Assembly: GCA_021784765.1 (NCBI GenBank)
Contig: JAJYHN010000139.1
Span: forward strand, 1 to 44,580
Reading direction: 5' to 3'
Length of the DNA: 44,580 bases
Source: Actinomycetes bacterium
Lineage (GTDB): Bacteria > Actinomycetota > UBA4738
Part shown: positions 1 through 8,130 of the stretch, in pieces
Layout: every line of letters starts with the position of its first letter
Position numbering within the stretch: position 1 is the first letter of the stretch
Notes under the pieces: generated by a model
The model's database searches: none
Seen by the model: the letters and a program-made list of their open reading frames with translations, nothing else
Told to the model about the DNA's origin: nothing
Program-made: the position numbers and the translations under genes

Positions 1-374
1 TCTGGGACGATCACGTCGTCGCCCTCCTCGCAGAGCGCGAGGATCGCGTAGAACATGATCGGCTTCGCGCCGGGCGTCACGATGCAGCGCTCGGCCGGGT
101 AGGCGGCGCGCCCGGTGCGCCCGAAGAACTCGCCGACCGCCGCCCGTAGCCCCGGCGCCCCGGGGGCAGGGCCGTAGTGGGTGAGGCCGCGGTCGAGCCC
201 CTCCTTGGCCGCCTCGACGACGTGCGCGGGCGTGTCGAAGTCGGGCTCGCCGATCTCCAAGTGGATGACGCGCCGGCCTGCGGCCTCCATCGCCCGCGCA
301 CGTGCGAGCACCTCGAAGGCCGACTCGGTGCCGAGCCGCGACATGCGAGAAGAGAGCGTGGGGATGCGGGCCAT
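1..374 (-). CDS. Class I/II PLP-dependent aminotransferase, N-terminal part (truncated by window edge)
   Basis: Manual minus-strand translation from ATG at 374: MARIPTLSSRMSRLGTESAFEVLARARAMEAAGRRVIHLEIGEPDFDTPAHVVEAAKEGLDRGLTHYGPAPGAPGLRAAVGEFF...; 'HLEIGEPDFDTP' and 'THYGPAPGAPGLRAAV' are typical of aspartate-aminotransferase-fold class I enzymes. Confidence 0.88.
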   Translation of the reverse strand, partial: MARIPTLSSRMSRLGTESAFEVLARARAMEAAGRRVIHLEIGEPDFDTPAHVVEAAKEGLDRGLTHYGPAPGAPGLRAAVGEFFGRTGRAAYPAERCIVTPGAKPIMFYAILALCEEGDDVIVP

Positions 375-505
375 CCGGAGGCGCAGCGTAGCCGGAGGCG
401 ATCGGATCGGTCAAGCGCGCGGGTCCTGTCGACAGCCGGACGGTCCCGGCGGGAAGGGGCCCTTCGTCGGTAGGCGCTTCCGCCAGCCGGACCGATCCTT
501 GCCTC

Positions 506-994
506 GTGTTCGTTCGGTACTTCGAGATGCTACCGATCTCCTACGAGGCGGCCGACGCTGCCCTGCGGGGCTGCCCGCGGGACTGGCTGCCCGAGCTCGC
601 CATCGACGCCGGCCGTGTGAGGGACCGACTGCTGGCCGAGGCGCGCCTGGCGCCGCCGGCAACGCGGCTGCGTTCCGAGGGGGCATCGCTGCAGGTCGGG
701 GCGCCGCTCCGGCTCGCCGAGACGAGCTTCCTCCCCCTCTCGTGGCCCCCGGAGCGCGCGGTCGCGCCGTTCCCCACGCTGGAGGGGGACCTGCAGCTCG
801 CGCCGCTCGGGCCGACCGGCGCGCAACTCTCCTTCAGCGCCTTCTACCGGCGCCCGGACGAGGTGCGCGACGGCGCCGTCGACGGCGGCGTCCTGCACCG
901 GATCATCGAGTCCACCGTGAAGGACTTCGTCGACCGCGTCGCGCTGGCCGTCCAGGCGATCGTCGCGAGTGGCCGGTATCGCGCCACCGCGTGA
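506..994 (+). CDS. Hypothetical protein (162 aa)
   Basis: ORF MFVRYFEMLPISYEAADAALRGCPRDWLPELA... fills the gap between aminotransferase and greA; no family confidently recognised (possible SRPBCC-like fold). Confidence 0.6.
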   Translation: MFVRYFEMLPISYEAADAALRGCPRDWLPELAIDAGRVRDRLLAEARLAPPATRLRSEGASLQVGAPLRLAETSFLPLSWPPERAVAPFPTLEGDLQLAPLGPTGAQLSFSAFYRRPDEVRDGAVDGGVLHRIIESTVKDFVDRVALAVQAIVASGRYRATA

Positions 995-1076
995 CCGGCC
1001 GGCACGCGGACCGCGCGGGGAGTGGGGATCTCGTGGCCGCTTCGGCGGCCGGAGGCCGCTCTGCTAGATTCGAACG

Positions 1077-1622
1077 ATGGCCAGCGACGTCGACCCCAAG
1101 TACCTGCCGCCCGAGCGCCCTCCGCGCAAGCCGGGCCAGGAGCCGAGCGCCAGGCTCACGCTGGACGCCTACGTCCGGCTGCGCAAGGAGCTCGAGGACC
1201 TCGAGACCAACGGCCGCGCGCACATCGCCGATCGGCTGCTGCACGCGCGCGAGTTCGGCGACATCCGCGAGAACGCCGAGTACGACGCCGCGAAGAACGA
1301 GCAGGGGCTGATGGAGGCCCGGATCCGCGAGCTCAAGCGCAAGCTCGCCGACCCCGAGATCATCGAGGCCGTGCACGGGGACGAGATCGACGTGGGCGCG
1401 ATGGTCACGCTGCGGCCGGTCGACGAGGACGACCCCGACGACGAGATCTACCTGCTGGCGCACTCGGCCGAGGAGAGGGCCCCCGGCGTCCGCACGGTGA
1501 CCGTGCAGTCCCCGCTCGGCTCGGTGCTGATGGGCAAGCGGGTCGGCGACCACGTGTCCTACGAGGCGCCGGGCGGGACCTTCACCTACGAGGTCGTCGC
1601 GTTCGGCCCGCAGGGGCCCTGA
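1077..1622 (+). CDS. greA: GreA/GreB-family transcription elongation factor
   Basis: LRKELEDLET..RAHIADRLLHAREFGDIRENAEYDAAKNEQGLMEARIRELKRKLADPEII and C-terminal SPLGSVLMGKRVGDHVSYEAPGG typical of GreA. Preceded by TAGATT -10-like hexamer 6 nt before ATG. Confidence 0.9.
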   Translation: MASDVDPKYLPPERPPRKPGQEPSARLTLDAYVRLRKELEDLETNGRAHIADRLLHAREFGDIRENAEYDAAKNEQGLMEARIRELKRKLADPEIIEAVHGDEIDVGAMVTLRPVDEDDPDDEIYLLAHSAEERAPGVRTVTVQSPLGSVLMGKRVGDHVSYEAPGGTFTYEVVAFGPQGP

Positions 1623-1804
1623 ACCGCCAGCACCACCTGGCGGAAAGTCGAGGTGGCGTACTGGTCGTAAGCCCTGGTTGCCCCCGGGTCCTGTGGCCCC
1701 CCAGGTAGGCCCCATGTGGACCTGCCCATAGGTCCCGTAGAGCCCCTACGTTTGGTCATCCGTTCCGCTGCTGAGTCCTCTGCGGAGAGCCAGGGGGGCG
1801 CCAG

Positions 1805-2422
1805 GTGCGTAGGAGAGAGGACCACGCAGCCCCGACGCGTGATGGGGCGGTGCATCGTCGCCGCCTCCCTCCGCCGCCGTTGCCGCCCAGGCGGTTCGCG
1901 TGTGTCTTCGCCGCGCTGGAGGCGGCGCTCTACCGGCACACGGGACACACGATCGGGGGGATGCTTGCCGGCGTCCACGTGCTGCTCATCACGACGACGG
2001 GCAGGAGGACCGGCACCTGCCACACGGTCCCGGTCGCCTTCATCGCCGACGGAGAGGACCTCCTCGTCGTCGCCGGCAACGGCGGGTCCTCGCAGGACCC
2101 GAACTGGTATCGCAACCTCCTGGCCGACCCCCGTGCCGTCGTGGAGCTCCGCGGCGCCTCGTTCCCCGTCGTCGCGAGCCCGGTGACGGGCGAGGAGCGT
2201 GACCGCCTGTGGGCCGTGCTCGAGCAGCGGCTCCCGCCGCTCCCCTTCTACGAGCGGCGCACGACCCGGGAGATGGCGGTCATGAGGCTGTCGAGGGTCG
2301 AGCGCGAGACCCCGCCCGTCACCCGTCCCGTGCTCCAGCCGTCCTCGACCTTCGTCGGGCAAGGTCGCCTCGCCAACGTCGGGTTCGACCCCGGAGGCGA
2401 CGGCGTCCCCCCGGTGATGTGA
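1805..2422 (+). CDS. Nitroreductase/quinone reductase family deazaflavin (F420)-dependent oxidoreductase (DUF385-like)
   Basis: VLLITTTGRRTGTCHTVPVAFIADGEDLLVVAGNGGSSQDPNWYRNLLADPRAVVELRG matches the Ddn-like fold signature; true start may lie downstream of the listed GTG. Confidence 0.8.
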   Translation: MRRREDHAAPTRDGAVHRRRLPPPPLPPRRFACVFAALEAALYRHTGHTIGGMLAGVHVLLITTTGRRTGTCHTVPVAFIADGEDLLVVAGNGGSSQDPNWYRNLLADPRAVVELRGASFPVVASPVTGEERDRLWAVLEQRLPPLPFYERRTTREMAVMRLSRVERETPPVTRPVLQPSSTFVGQGRLANVGFDPGGDGVPPVM

Positions 2423-2465
2423 GGCTCCCGAGCTCGGTGGACCGCGTCGCCTGGTCGCGGATTGG

Positions 2466-3770
2466 TCACGGATAGGTCCAGCGAACGCCACCACACTCGG
2501 GCGTCGCCCCAAGTGGGAACCGCACGGCGGGCTGGACGGTGGTCCATGCCCCGTTGCCATCCCAATCCGCCCCCGTCACCCGGATCGATCCCGTTCGAAG
2601 GTCGATTGCCAGCCAGGGCGCGCGGACGGGGCCACCGGTTGCCCCGGATGCGGCCGCGGCTGCTGCAGCCGCCCGTCCGATCGCAAGCACCGTGTGGGAT
2701 CCGAACGGAAGCAGCGGCCAGAGGACGTCGCTGGTGGAGAGGTCGAGCCTGCTTCCCGTGTAGACGGGATGCGATCCGAAGAACTCACAGCCGTAGCGGA
2801 ACTCCTTCAGGCTGTAGACAGGGAGCGTGTCCTGCTGGCCGACGCCCGCGACGTAGGTGGTGGGGGAGACCCAGGCGACGCCTGCCTCGACATCGGTGTT
2901 CGCGACCGACTGCCAGTAGCCCCAGACCGTTGGCGAGGATTCCCTTGCGCCCGCGTACAGGTCGTCCTCGCGCAGGACCTCGAGTCGGGTCGGGATGTTG
3001 TCCCGGCGGAAGACCATGAGGGCGATCGCCGGGGTTCCCGGGTAGGCGCTCAGCTCGAACGGCGCCTCGCCCCATCGGAGCGGAACGACGACCGGCTCGG
3101 GGGCGCGCGGCCCCAGGGTCATCACCGAGAGCCGAGGCGTCTGGGTCGCAGGGTCCAAGGCCGTGCTTGCCCGTGCGACCCAGTACAGGCGCAGGGGGCC
3201 GGTCGGGTCGGTCGGCGGTCGGACGAACACGGGCGAGACCATGGAGGTGCCGTCTGAGGCCGTTGCCACTGCCCGGATGCGCCCGTCGGGCATGAGCTCG
3301 TAGAGGACCGAGCCCCTCCCACCGGGCAGCCCGACGCTGTAGGCGAGCTCGATGCCGTCGGGCGCGGCGGCGATCTGGTAGACGTCGACCCGGGGATGGG
3401 TCCAAAGGACGCGTGGGCGGCCGGAGAGCGGAACGTCCCACAGGTGCGTTCCGTCGTCGTGGAGCAGCATCCCCGCGTGGAGGCGACCTGCGGGCCAGCG
3501 TAGACCAGCGAGCGCGCCGATCTCGGGCGCCGGCGCCGTGGACATCCCCGGCGGGGCCGACGCGGAGGTGGCGGCTGGGGCGGACGGACGAGCGGATCCG
3601 GGCGTCCCGGAGGTCCCACCCGAGCTCGTGCACCCGGCGAGGGCGAGCGCCGCCACCAGGGCCGCCGCCTTGAGGCGGTGAGCTTGCCGGAACGGGATGC
3701 CGGTGCCTCCCCCGCCAGGTACAGGGTCGATCGATGGGGGCGCCCCTCCCCCGAGGGCGCTACGGCGCAC
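2466..3770 (-). CDS. Putative secreted lipoprotein, possible beta-propeller-like
   Basis: Lipobox LKAAALVAALALAGC followed by Ser/Gly/Pro-rich linker; GTG at 3770 overlaps the stop of the upstream L,D-transpeptidase-like gene (GTGCGCCGTAG), giving a coupled start inside the listed 479-aa ORF. Confidence 0.72.
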   Translation of the reverse strand: MRRSALGGGAPPSIDPVPGGGGTGIPFRQAHRLKAAALVAALALAGCTSSGGTSGTPGSARPSAPAATSASAPPGMSTAPAPEIGALAGLRWPAGRLHAGMLLHDDGTHLWDVPLSGRPRVLWTHPRVDVYQIAAAPDGIELAYSVGLPGGRGSVLYELMPDGRIRAVATASDGTSMVSPVFVRPPTDPTGPLRLYWVARASTALDPATQTPRLSVMTLGPRAPEPVVVPLRWGEAPFELSAYPGTPAIALMVFRRDNIPTRLEVLREDDLYAGARESSPTVWGYWQSVANTDVEAGVAWVSPTTYVAGVGQQDTLPVYSLKEFRYGCEFFGSHPVYTGSRLDLSTSDVLWPLLPFGSHTVLAIGRAAAAAAAASGATGGPVRAPWLAIDLRTGSIRVTGADWDGNGAWTTVQPAVRFPLGATPECGGVRWTYP

Positions 3771-4749
3771 TGTAGTGCACGTAGTTGTCCGGCCCCGGAC
3801 TCCACGACTTGTTGGACGTGTTGTAGACCCAAAGTGAGTCGAGGCTTGAGATCGAGGTTGAGGGCGCCCGGATGCATCCGTTGGTCGGCGTCGTCCAGAA
3901 ATCATGGGCGTTGATCCCTCCGTGGATCATGAAGGAGCTGCGGTTCACACCAGAGGAGGAAGTCACATACCAGGGATCGAGGGGCCACTTGCCCGGGTAG
4001 TAGGTATCACTTGTGTCGCTTACGAACCCGACTTGGCTCCCAAGTTCCCAGCCCCAGTGGAAGTGATACAAGTTCGCAGGGGCTGAGTTCGCCCAGTCGC
4101 CGTTGGGAAGTGGACCAAGATTGACGACCCAGTGATCCTTCGGCATGTTGTCGCCACTTCTGCCTGGAAAGATCGTCGTGTACGTGTGTTTCGCGATGCC
4201 GCTGACGTACACGGTGTAGTGATTGTAGAGCCATCCACAGTAGCCGTTGTACGTCACGGTTCCGCTGCAAGCGGAACTCGAGTATGGCTCGAGGTAGAAG
4301 TCGTTCCAACCCAGGTCACCCGAAAAGTTGGACGGAATCGCGGGTCCCGCCAGCTGCGCAACCTCGAGCGAGATCGCTGACCCCTCCGCCTGCATCTCCG
4401 CCGTGTCGATGCCCCGCGCCTGAAGTTCCGCCCACGTGGCGTCGCAGAGGACAGAGCCGGTGCAGTGGGAGGTCGGAGCGTCTGTTTGGGGTGTGGGCAT
4501 GGAGGTTGGCATGCATTGCGCCGTTGCTGCCGCAGGGTTGCCATCTTGAATGCACGGGCCGGACAGCCACGGGGGTTGGTTGCCTCCGTTGCTCGCGAGC
4601 GCGGGAGCGGGCCACACCGTGATGAGCACCAGAACGACAATGCCGACAGCTCGTCGAAGCAAGGGGGTCCTTCCTTGCGTTGCTTCCTCAAGGTTGGGAC
4701 GGCCAATCGTTCTCATCAATCTCTCCCTCCTCCCCAGGGGGTTGATCAC
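3760..4749 (-). CDS. Secreted L,D-transpeptidase (YkuD-like) domain protein
   Basis: N-terminal hydrophobic signal (RRAVGIVVLVLITVWPAPALA) and C-terminal HGGINAHDFWTTPTNGCIR resembling the YkuD H-G-(x)n-S/T-x-G-C-I-R catalytic motif. Confidence 0.75.
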   Translation of the reverse strand: MINPLGRRERLMRTIGRPNLEEATQGRTPLLRRAVGIVVLVLITVWPAPALASNGGNQPPWLSGPCIQDGNPAAATAQCMPTSMPTPQTDAPTSHCTGSVLCDATWAELQARGIDTAEMQAEGSAISLEVAQLAGPAIPSNFSGDLGWNDFYLEPYSSSACSGTVTYNGYCGWLYNHYTVYVSGIAKHTYTTIFPGRSGDNMPKDHWVVNLGPLPNGDWANSAPANLYHFHWGWELGSQVGFVSDTSDTYYPGKWPLDPWYVTSSSGVNRSSFMIHGGINAHDFWTTPTNGCIRAPSTSISSLDSLWVYNTSNKSWSPGPDNYVHYSAP

Positions 4750-5051
4750 GCATCAAGTCATGTCGGGGCACGCTCCTTGCGAAAAGCGGTGACGAACGGG
4801 CCGTGGCAGCACGACGGGACACTCCCTGGGGACCGACGAGAGCCGGAGTCCGATCGGGGCGGCGACCGAGTGTCATCCCTCGCGTCTCTCCCTCGGGTTT
4901 CCCCTAGGGCCCTTCCACCCCCGCCCCTCTTCCTACTCGGCTGTGAACGCGGTGTCGAGCCATCCGTGAGACCTACGCAGATCGCCGTAGTGACGTCGGC
5001 CCGGTCCTGACTGTGCCCAACGCTGGGTCACCCGGGGCACGTCCTTGGGGA

Positions 5052-5074
5052 GCGACGGCCCCTCAGGCCGTCGC
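5052..5074 (-). terminator. Strong hairpin downstream of CDP-alcohol phosphatidyltransferase gene
   Basis: GCGACGGCC-CCTCA-GGCCGTCGC, perfect 9-bp stem, 5-nt loop, 36 nt past the stop at 5110; no clear U-tract on either side. Confidence 0.45.
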
Positions 5075-5109
5075 TTCGCGGGGGGCGTGCGATCGGGACG
5101 TGCCGGCCG

Positions 5110-5985
5110 TTACCGCCGCGCGGCGGCGCCCCGCCACGCGGACCACAGCCGCTGGGCGGCCGTGACCAGGCCGAGCGCCGCCAGCAGGGCCATGACCGGC
5201 CGGAGCATTCCCGGGGCGATCAGTCCGATCATCAGCGCGACGTAGCGCTCGAGCCGCTGGACGAGCCCCTCGGTCAGGGTCAGGCCGAGCGCCTCGGCCT
5301 CGGCGCGCACGAAGCTCACCAGGAAGGACGCCACCAGTGCGACGAGCGTGAGCAGGGCCGTCGTGCGGTCGCCCTGCCCGGCCAGCGACCAGAACAGGCA
5401 GCCGAAGACGATCACGTCGGAGGCGCGATCGAGGACGGAGTCCAGGAACGCCCCGCCGCGGCTGGCCTCGCCGCGCAGCCGGGCGACGCCGCCGTCGAAG
5501 ATGTCGAGCATCCCGGCTGGGGCCAGCAGCAGGCCGGGCAGCAGCCGGCGGCCGGTCAGCAGCAGCCATCCGACGATCACGTTGCCGGCCAGCGAGAGCA
5601 GCGTGAGCTGCCAGGGACGCACGCCCATCCGGTACAGGCCGGCCAGCCCGAACCGGTAGGGCCAGGCGAAGATCCGCCCGAAGCTCGGCGCGATCATCCC
5701 CTTGACGCTGCGGGGGGCCGGCATGTCGCGGATGTGGGCCTCGGGCCGCTCGCCGCGGCGCCGGGGCGCAGCCCGCGGCGGCCCCCCTCGGGGGTCGCCG
5801 CCGGGCGGTCGGCGTCCCCGGCGGATCCCACGGCGCTTCTCCCTCACGACCTCGCCCCCTCCGCGCACCGCACCATCGTAGCTGGCCGGCCGGGGGCGCC
5901 GCGGCCGCGTTCGCCCTGGTCGCAACGCGGATGCCACAGACCGTTGGGCCGCCGGCAACCCCGGCGTTACCGACCGCTGACCCAT
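5110..5985 (-). CDS. CDP-alcohol phosphatidyltransferase family protein (phospholipid synthesis)
   Basis: DIFDGGVARLRGEASRGGAFLDSVLDRASD fits D-x2-D-G-x2-A-R-x8-G-x3-D-x3-D; several hydrophobic segments. Start uncertain; first ~80 residues are low-complexity and a start at 5724 (MPAPRSVKG) is possible. Confidence 0.87.
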   Translation of the reverse strand: MGQRSVTPGLPAAQRSVASALRPGRTRPRRPRPASYDGAVRGGGEVVREKRRGIRRGRRPPGGDPRGGPPRAAPRRRGERPEAHIRDMPAPRSVKGMIAPSFGRIFAWPYRFGLAGLYRMGVRPWQLTLLSLAGNVIVGWLLLTGRRLLPGLLLAPAGMLDIFDGGVARLRGEASRGGAFLDSVLDRASDVIVFGCLFWSLAGQGDRTTALLTLVALVASFLVSFVRAEAEALGLTLTEGLVQRLERYVALMIGLIAPGMLRPVMALLAALGLVTAAQRLWSAWRGAAARR

Positions 5986-6049
5986 CCCTCCCTACGCTCG
6001 TGCGTGGGTCCCGGATCGGGGCCGAGCGGATCGAGCGACGAGGTGGGCG

Positions 6050-6220
6050 ATGAACAAGCGGTCGGCGATGGTGATCTCCGGGGCGCTGGTGGCGGCGCTC
6101 CTCGCGGGAATGGTCGGGGCGGGCGTGCAGGCATCTCGCTCGGTGGCCCCGGTGACGAGGACGGTCGTGCTGCAGACGGTCCCGGCCGGCTCGTCGACCT
6201 GGGCGGGCGGCGATGACTAG
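6050..6220 (+). CDS. Small single-TM/secreted peptide (56 aa)
   Basis: Not in ORF track. ATG at 6050: MNKRSAMVISGALVAALLAGMVGAGVQASRSVAPVTRTVVLQTVPAGSSTWAGGDD*; upstream purine-rich GACGAGGTGGGCG; stop overlaps next ATG (ATGACTAG). Confidence 0.5.
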   Translation: MNKRSAMVISGALVAALLAGMVGAGVQASRSVAPVTRTVVLQTVPAGSSTWAGGDD

Positions 6221-6536
6221 GGCGGACGGCGCGGCGGGGCTGGAGCCGGGGCCGGTGCCGGCGCGCCCGGTGCGTGCCAAGCGCGCGTCCCGGGCCTCGC
6301 TCCGGCTCTGGACGGCGGTTGCCGGGGCGGTCGGCTTCGCGCTCCCGTTCGCCGCGTTCCGGGTGGCGCCGCGACCTCCGGCGCCGGCGGCCGCGCAGCA
6401 GGTCGTCGTGCTGCCGGCCGGAAGCAAGCTCGTGAGCTCCGGCAGCGGCGTGAAGGTCGTGGCCGCGTCCGGCGGGGCCGCCACGGCCGGAACACCGGTC
6501 ACGACGACCGGTGGCTCGGCACCTCCCCCTCCGTGA
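6213..6536 (+). CDS. Small membrane-anchored protein with low-complexity tail (107 aa)
   Basis: ATG overlaps the stop of the 56-aa ORF; one hydrophobic helix (LRLWTAVAGAVGFALPFAAF); 3' end overlaps convergent cimA (6499-6536). Confidence 0.5.
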   Translation: MTRADGAAGLEPGPVPARPVRAKRASRASLRLWTAVAGAVGFALPFAAFRVAPRPPAPAAAQQVVVLPAGSKLVSSGSGVKVVAASGGAATAGTPVTTTGGSAPPPP

Positions 6537-8130
6537 CGGTGGCCGTGCGGCGGCGCAGCAGGCCGTACGTGTAGCTCTCGGCGAGCGCCTCGTAGGAGGC
6601 CTGGATGATGTCCTCCGAGACCCCGACCGTGACCCACTCGGCGTCCCCGTCGCTCGTCTCGATCAGCACGCGCACGACGGCGCCGGTGCCCTTGGTCCCG
6701 TCCAGCACGCGGACCCGGTAGTCCGTCAGCTCCATCCGGGCGAGCTCCGGGTAGGTCCGTCCGAGCGCCTGGCGCAGCGCGTTGTCGAGCGCCCCGACCG
6801 GCCCGTGGCCCTCGGCGGTCGCGATGTGCCGCTCCCCGTCGGCGACCACCTTCACCGTGGCCTCGGCGAGCCCCTCGCCGCCCTCGCGCTCCTCGACCAG
6901 GACCCGGAAGGACTCCACGCTGAAGAACTCCTGTCGCCAGCCGGCCCCGCGCCGCAGCAGCAGCTCCAGCGAGGCGTCGGCGGCCTCGAAGGCGTAGCCG
7001 GCCGCCTCGCGCTCCTTCAGCGAGGTCAGGACGCGGCCGACCGCATCGTCGTCCAGCCCCACCCCGAGCTCGGCGGCCTTGCGAACGAGGTTCGCCCGAC
7101 CGGCGAGGTCGGAGACCACGATATGGTTGCTGTTGCCGACGGACGCGGGCGGGACGTGCTCGTAGGCGTCGGCGCGACGGACGACGGCCGAGACGTGCAG
7201 GCCCGCCTTGTGCGCGAAGGCGTTCCGGCCGGCGTAGGGCTGGTGCGGGTCCGGCGGGATGTTGGCGATCTCGGCGACCCGGTGGGCGAGCTCGGTCAGC
7301 CGCGCGACGCCGTCGCCGGGGAGGACCTCGTAGCCGAGCTTCAGGGAGAGATTCGCCGCGATCGGGATGAGGTCGGCGTTCCCGCAGCGCTCGCCATAGC
7401 CGTTGATCGTCCCCTGGACCTGCAGCGCGCCGGCGCGGACCGCCTCGACCGAGCCGGCCACCGCGCAGCCGGTGTCGTCGTGCACGTGGACGCCGAGCGG
7501 GACCGCGGCCAGCCTGCCGACCTCGCGGACGACCTCGGCCACATCGCCCGGCAGCGACCCGCCGTTCGTGTCGCAGAGCACCAGCCGCTCGGCCCCGGCC
7601 TCCTCGGCCGCGCGCAGCACGGCGAGGGCGTAGTCCCGGTTGCGCCGCCACCCGTCGAAGAAGTGCTCGGCGTCGAAGAACACCCGGCGCCCCTCCGCTC
7701 GCAGGAACGCGATCGAATCGGCGACCATCGCGAGGTTCTCCTCGAGGGTCGTGCGGATGGCCTCGGTGACGTGGAGGTCGGAGGACTTGCCGACCAGGCA
7801 CACGACCTCGGTCCCCGCCTCGAGCATGTCGCGGAGGACGGGGGAGGCGCCGGCCCGCTCGCCAGGGCGGCGCGTCATGCCGAACGCGGCGAGCTGCGAG
7901 CGCGTCAGCGGCTCGCGGACCGCGAGGCGAAAGAACTCGGTGTCGCGCGGGTTCGCCCCCGGCCAGCCGCCCTCGACCAGCGGCATGCCGAGGTCGTCGA
8001 GGGCATGGAGCACCTTCAGCTTGTCCTCGACGCTGAACGAGAGCCCGGCTCGCTGCGCGCCGTCGCGCAGCGTCGTGTCGTACAGCTCGACGGCCGGCGC
8101 CGCCGCAGGGCCCGTCCCCGGCTCAGGCAT
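6499..8130 (-). CDS. cimA: (R)-citramalate synthase
   Basis: VELYDTTLRDGAQRAGLSFSVEDKLKVLHALDDLGMPLVEGGWPGANPRDTEFF; HVHDDTGCAVA; C-terminal regulatory domain VRVLDGTKGTGAVVRVLIETSDG. Lies in leu/ilv operon. Confidence 0.9.
   Translation of the reverse strand: MPEPGTGPAAAPAVELYDTTLRDGAQRAGLSFSVEDKLKVLHALDDLGMPLVEGGWPGANPRDTEFFRLAVREPLTRSQLAAFGMTRRPGERAGASPVLRDMLEAGTEVVCLVGKSSDLHVTEAIRTTLEENLAMVADSIAFLRAEGRRVFFDAEHFFDGWRRNRDYALAVLRAAEEAGAERLVLCDTNGGSLPGDVAEVVREVGRLAAVPLGVHVHDDTGCAVAGSVEAVRAGALQVQGTINGYGERCGNADLIPIAANLSLKLGYEVLPGDGVARLTELAHRVAEIANIPPDPHQPYAGRNAFAHKAGLHVSAVVRRADAYEHVPPASVGNSNHIVVSDLAGRANLVRKAAELGVGLDDDAVGRVLTSLKEREAAGYAFEAADASLELLLRRGAGWRQEFFSVESFRVLVEEREGGEGLAEATVKVVADGERHIATAEGHGPVGALDNALRQALGRTYPELARMELTDYRVRVLDGTKGTGAVVRVLIETSDGDAEWVTVGVSEDIIQASYEALAESYTYGLLRRRTATVTEGEVPSHRSS

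Noticed and set aside
27-374. Plus-strand and minus-strand short ORFs listed at 77-473
   Set aside because: Out-of-frame with the clear aminotransferase reading frame on the minus strand.
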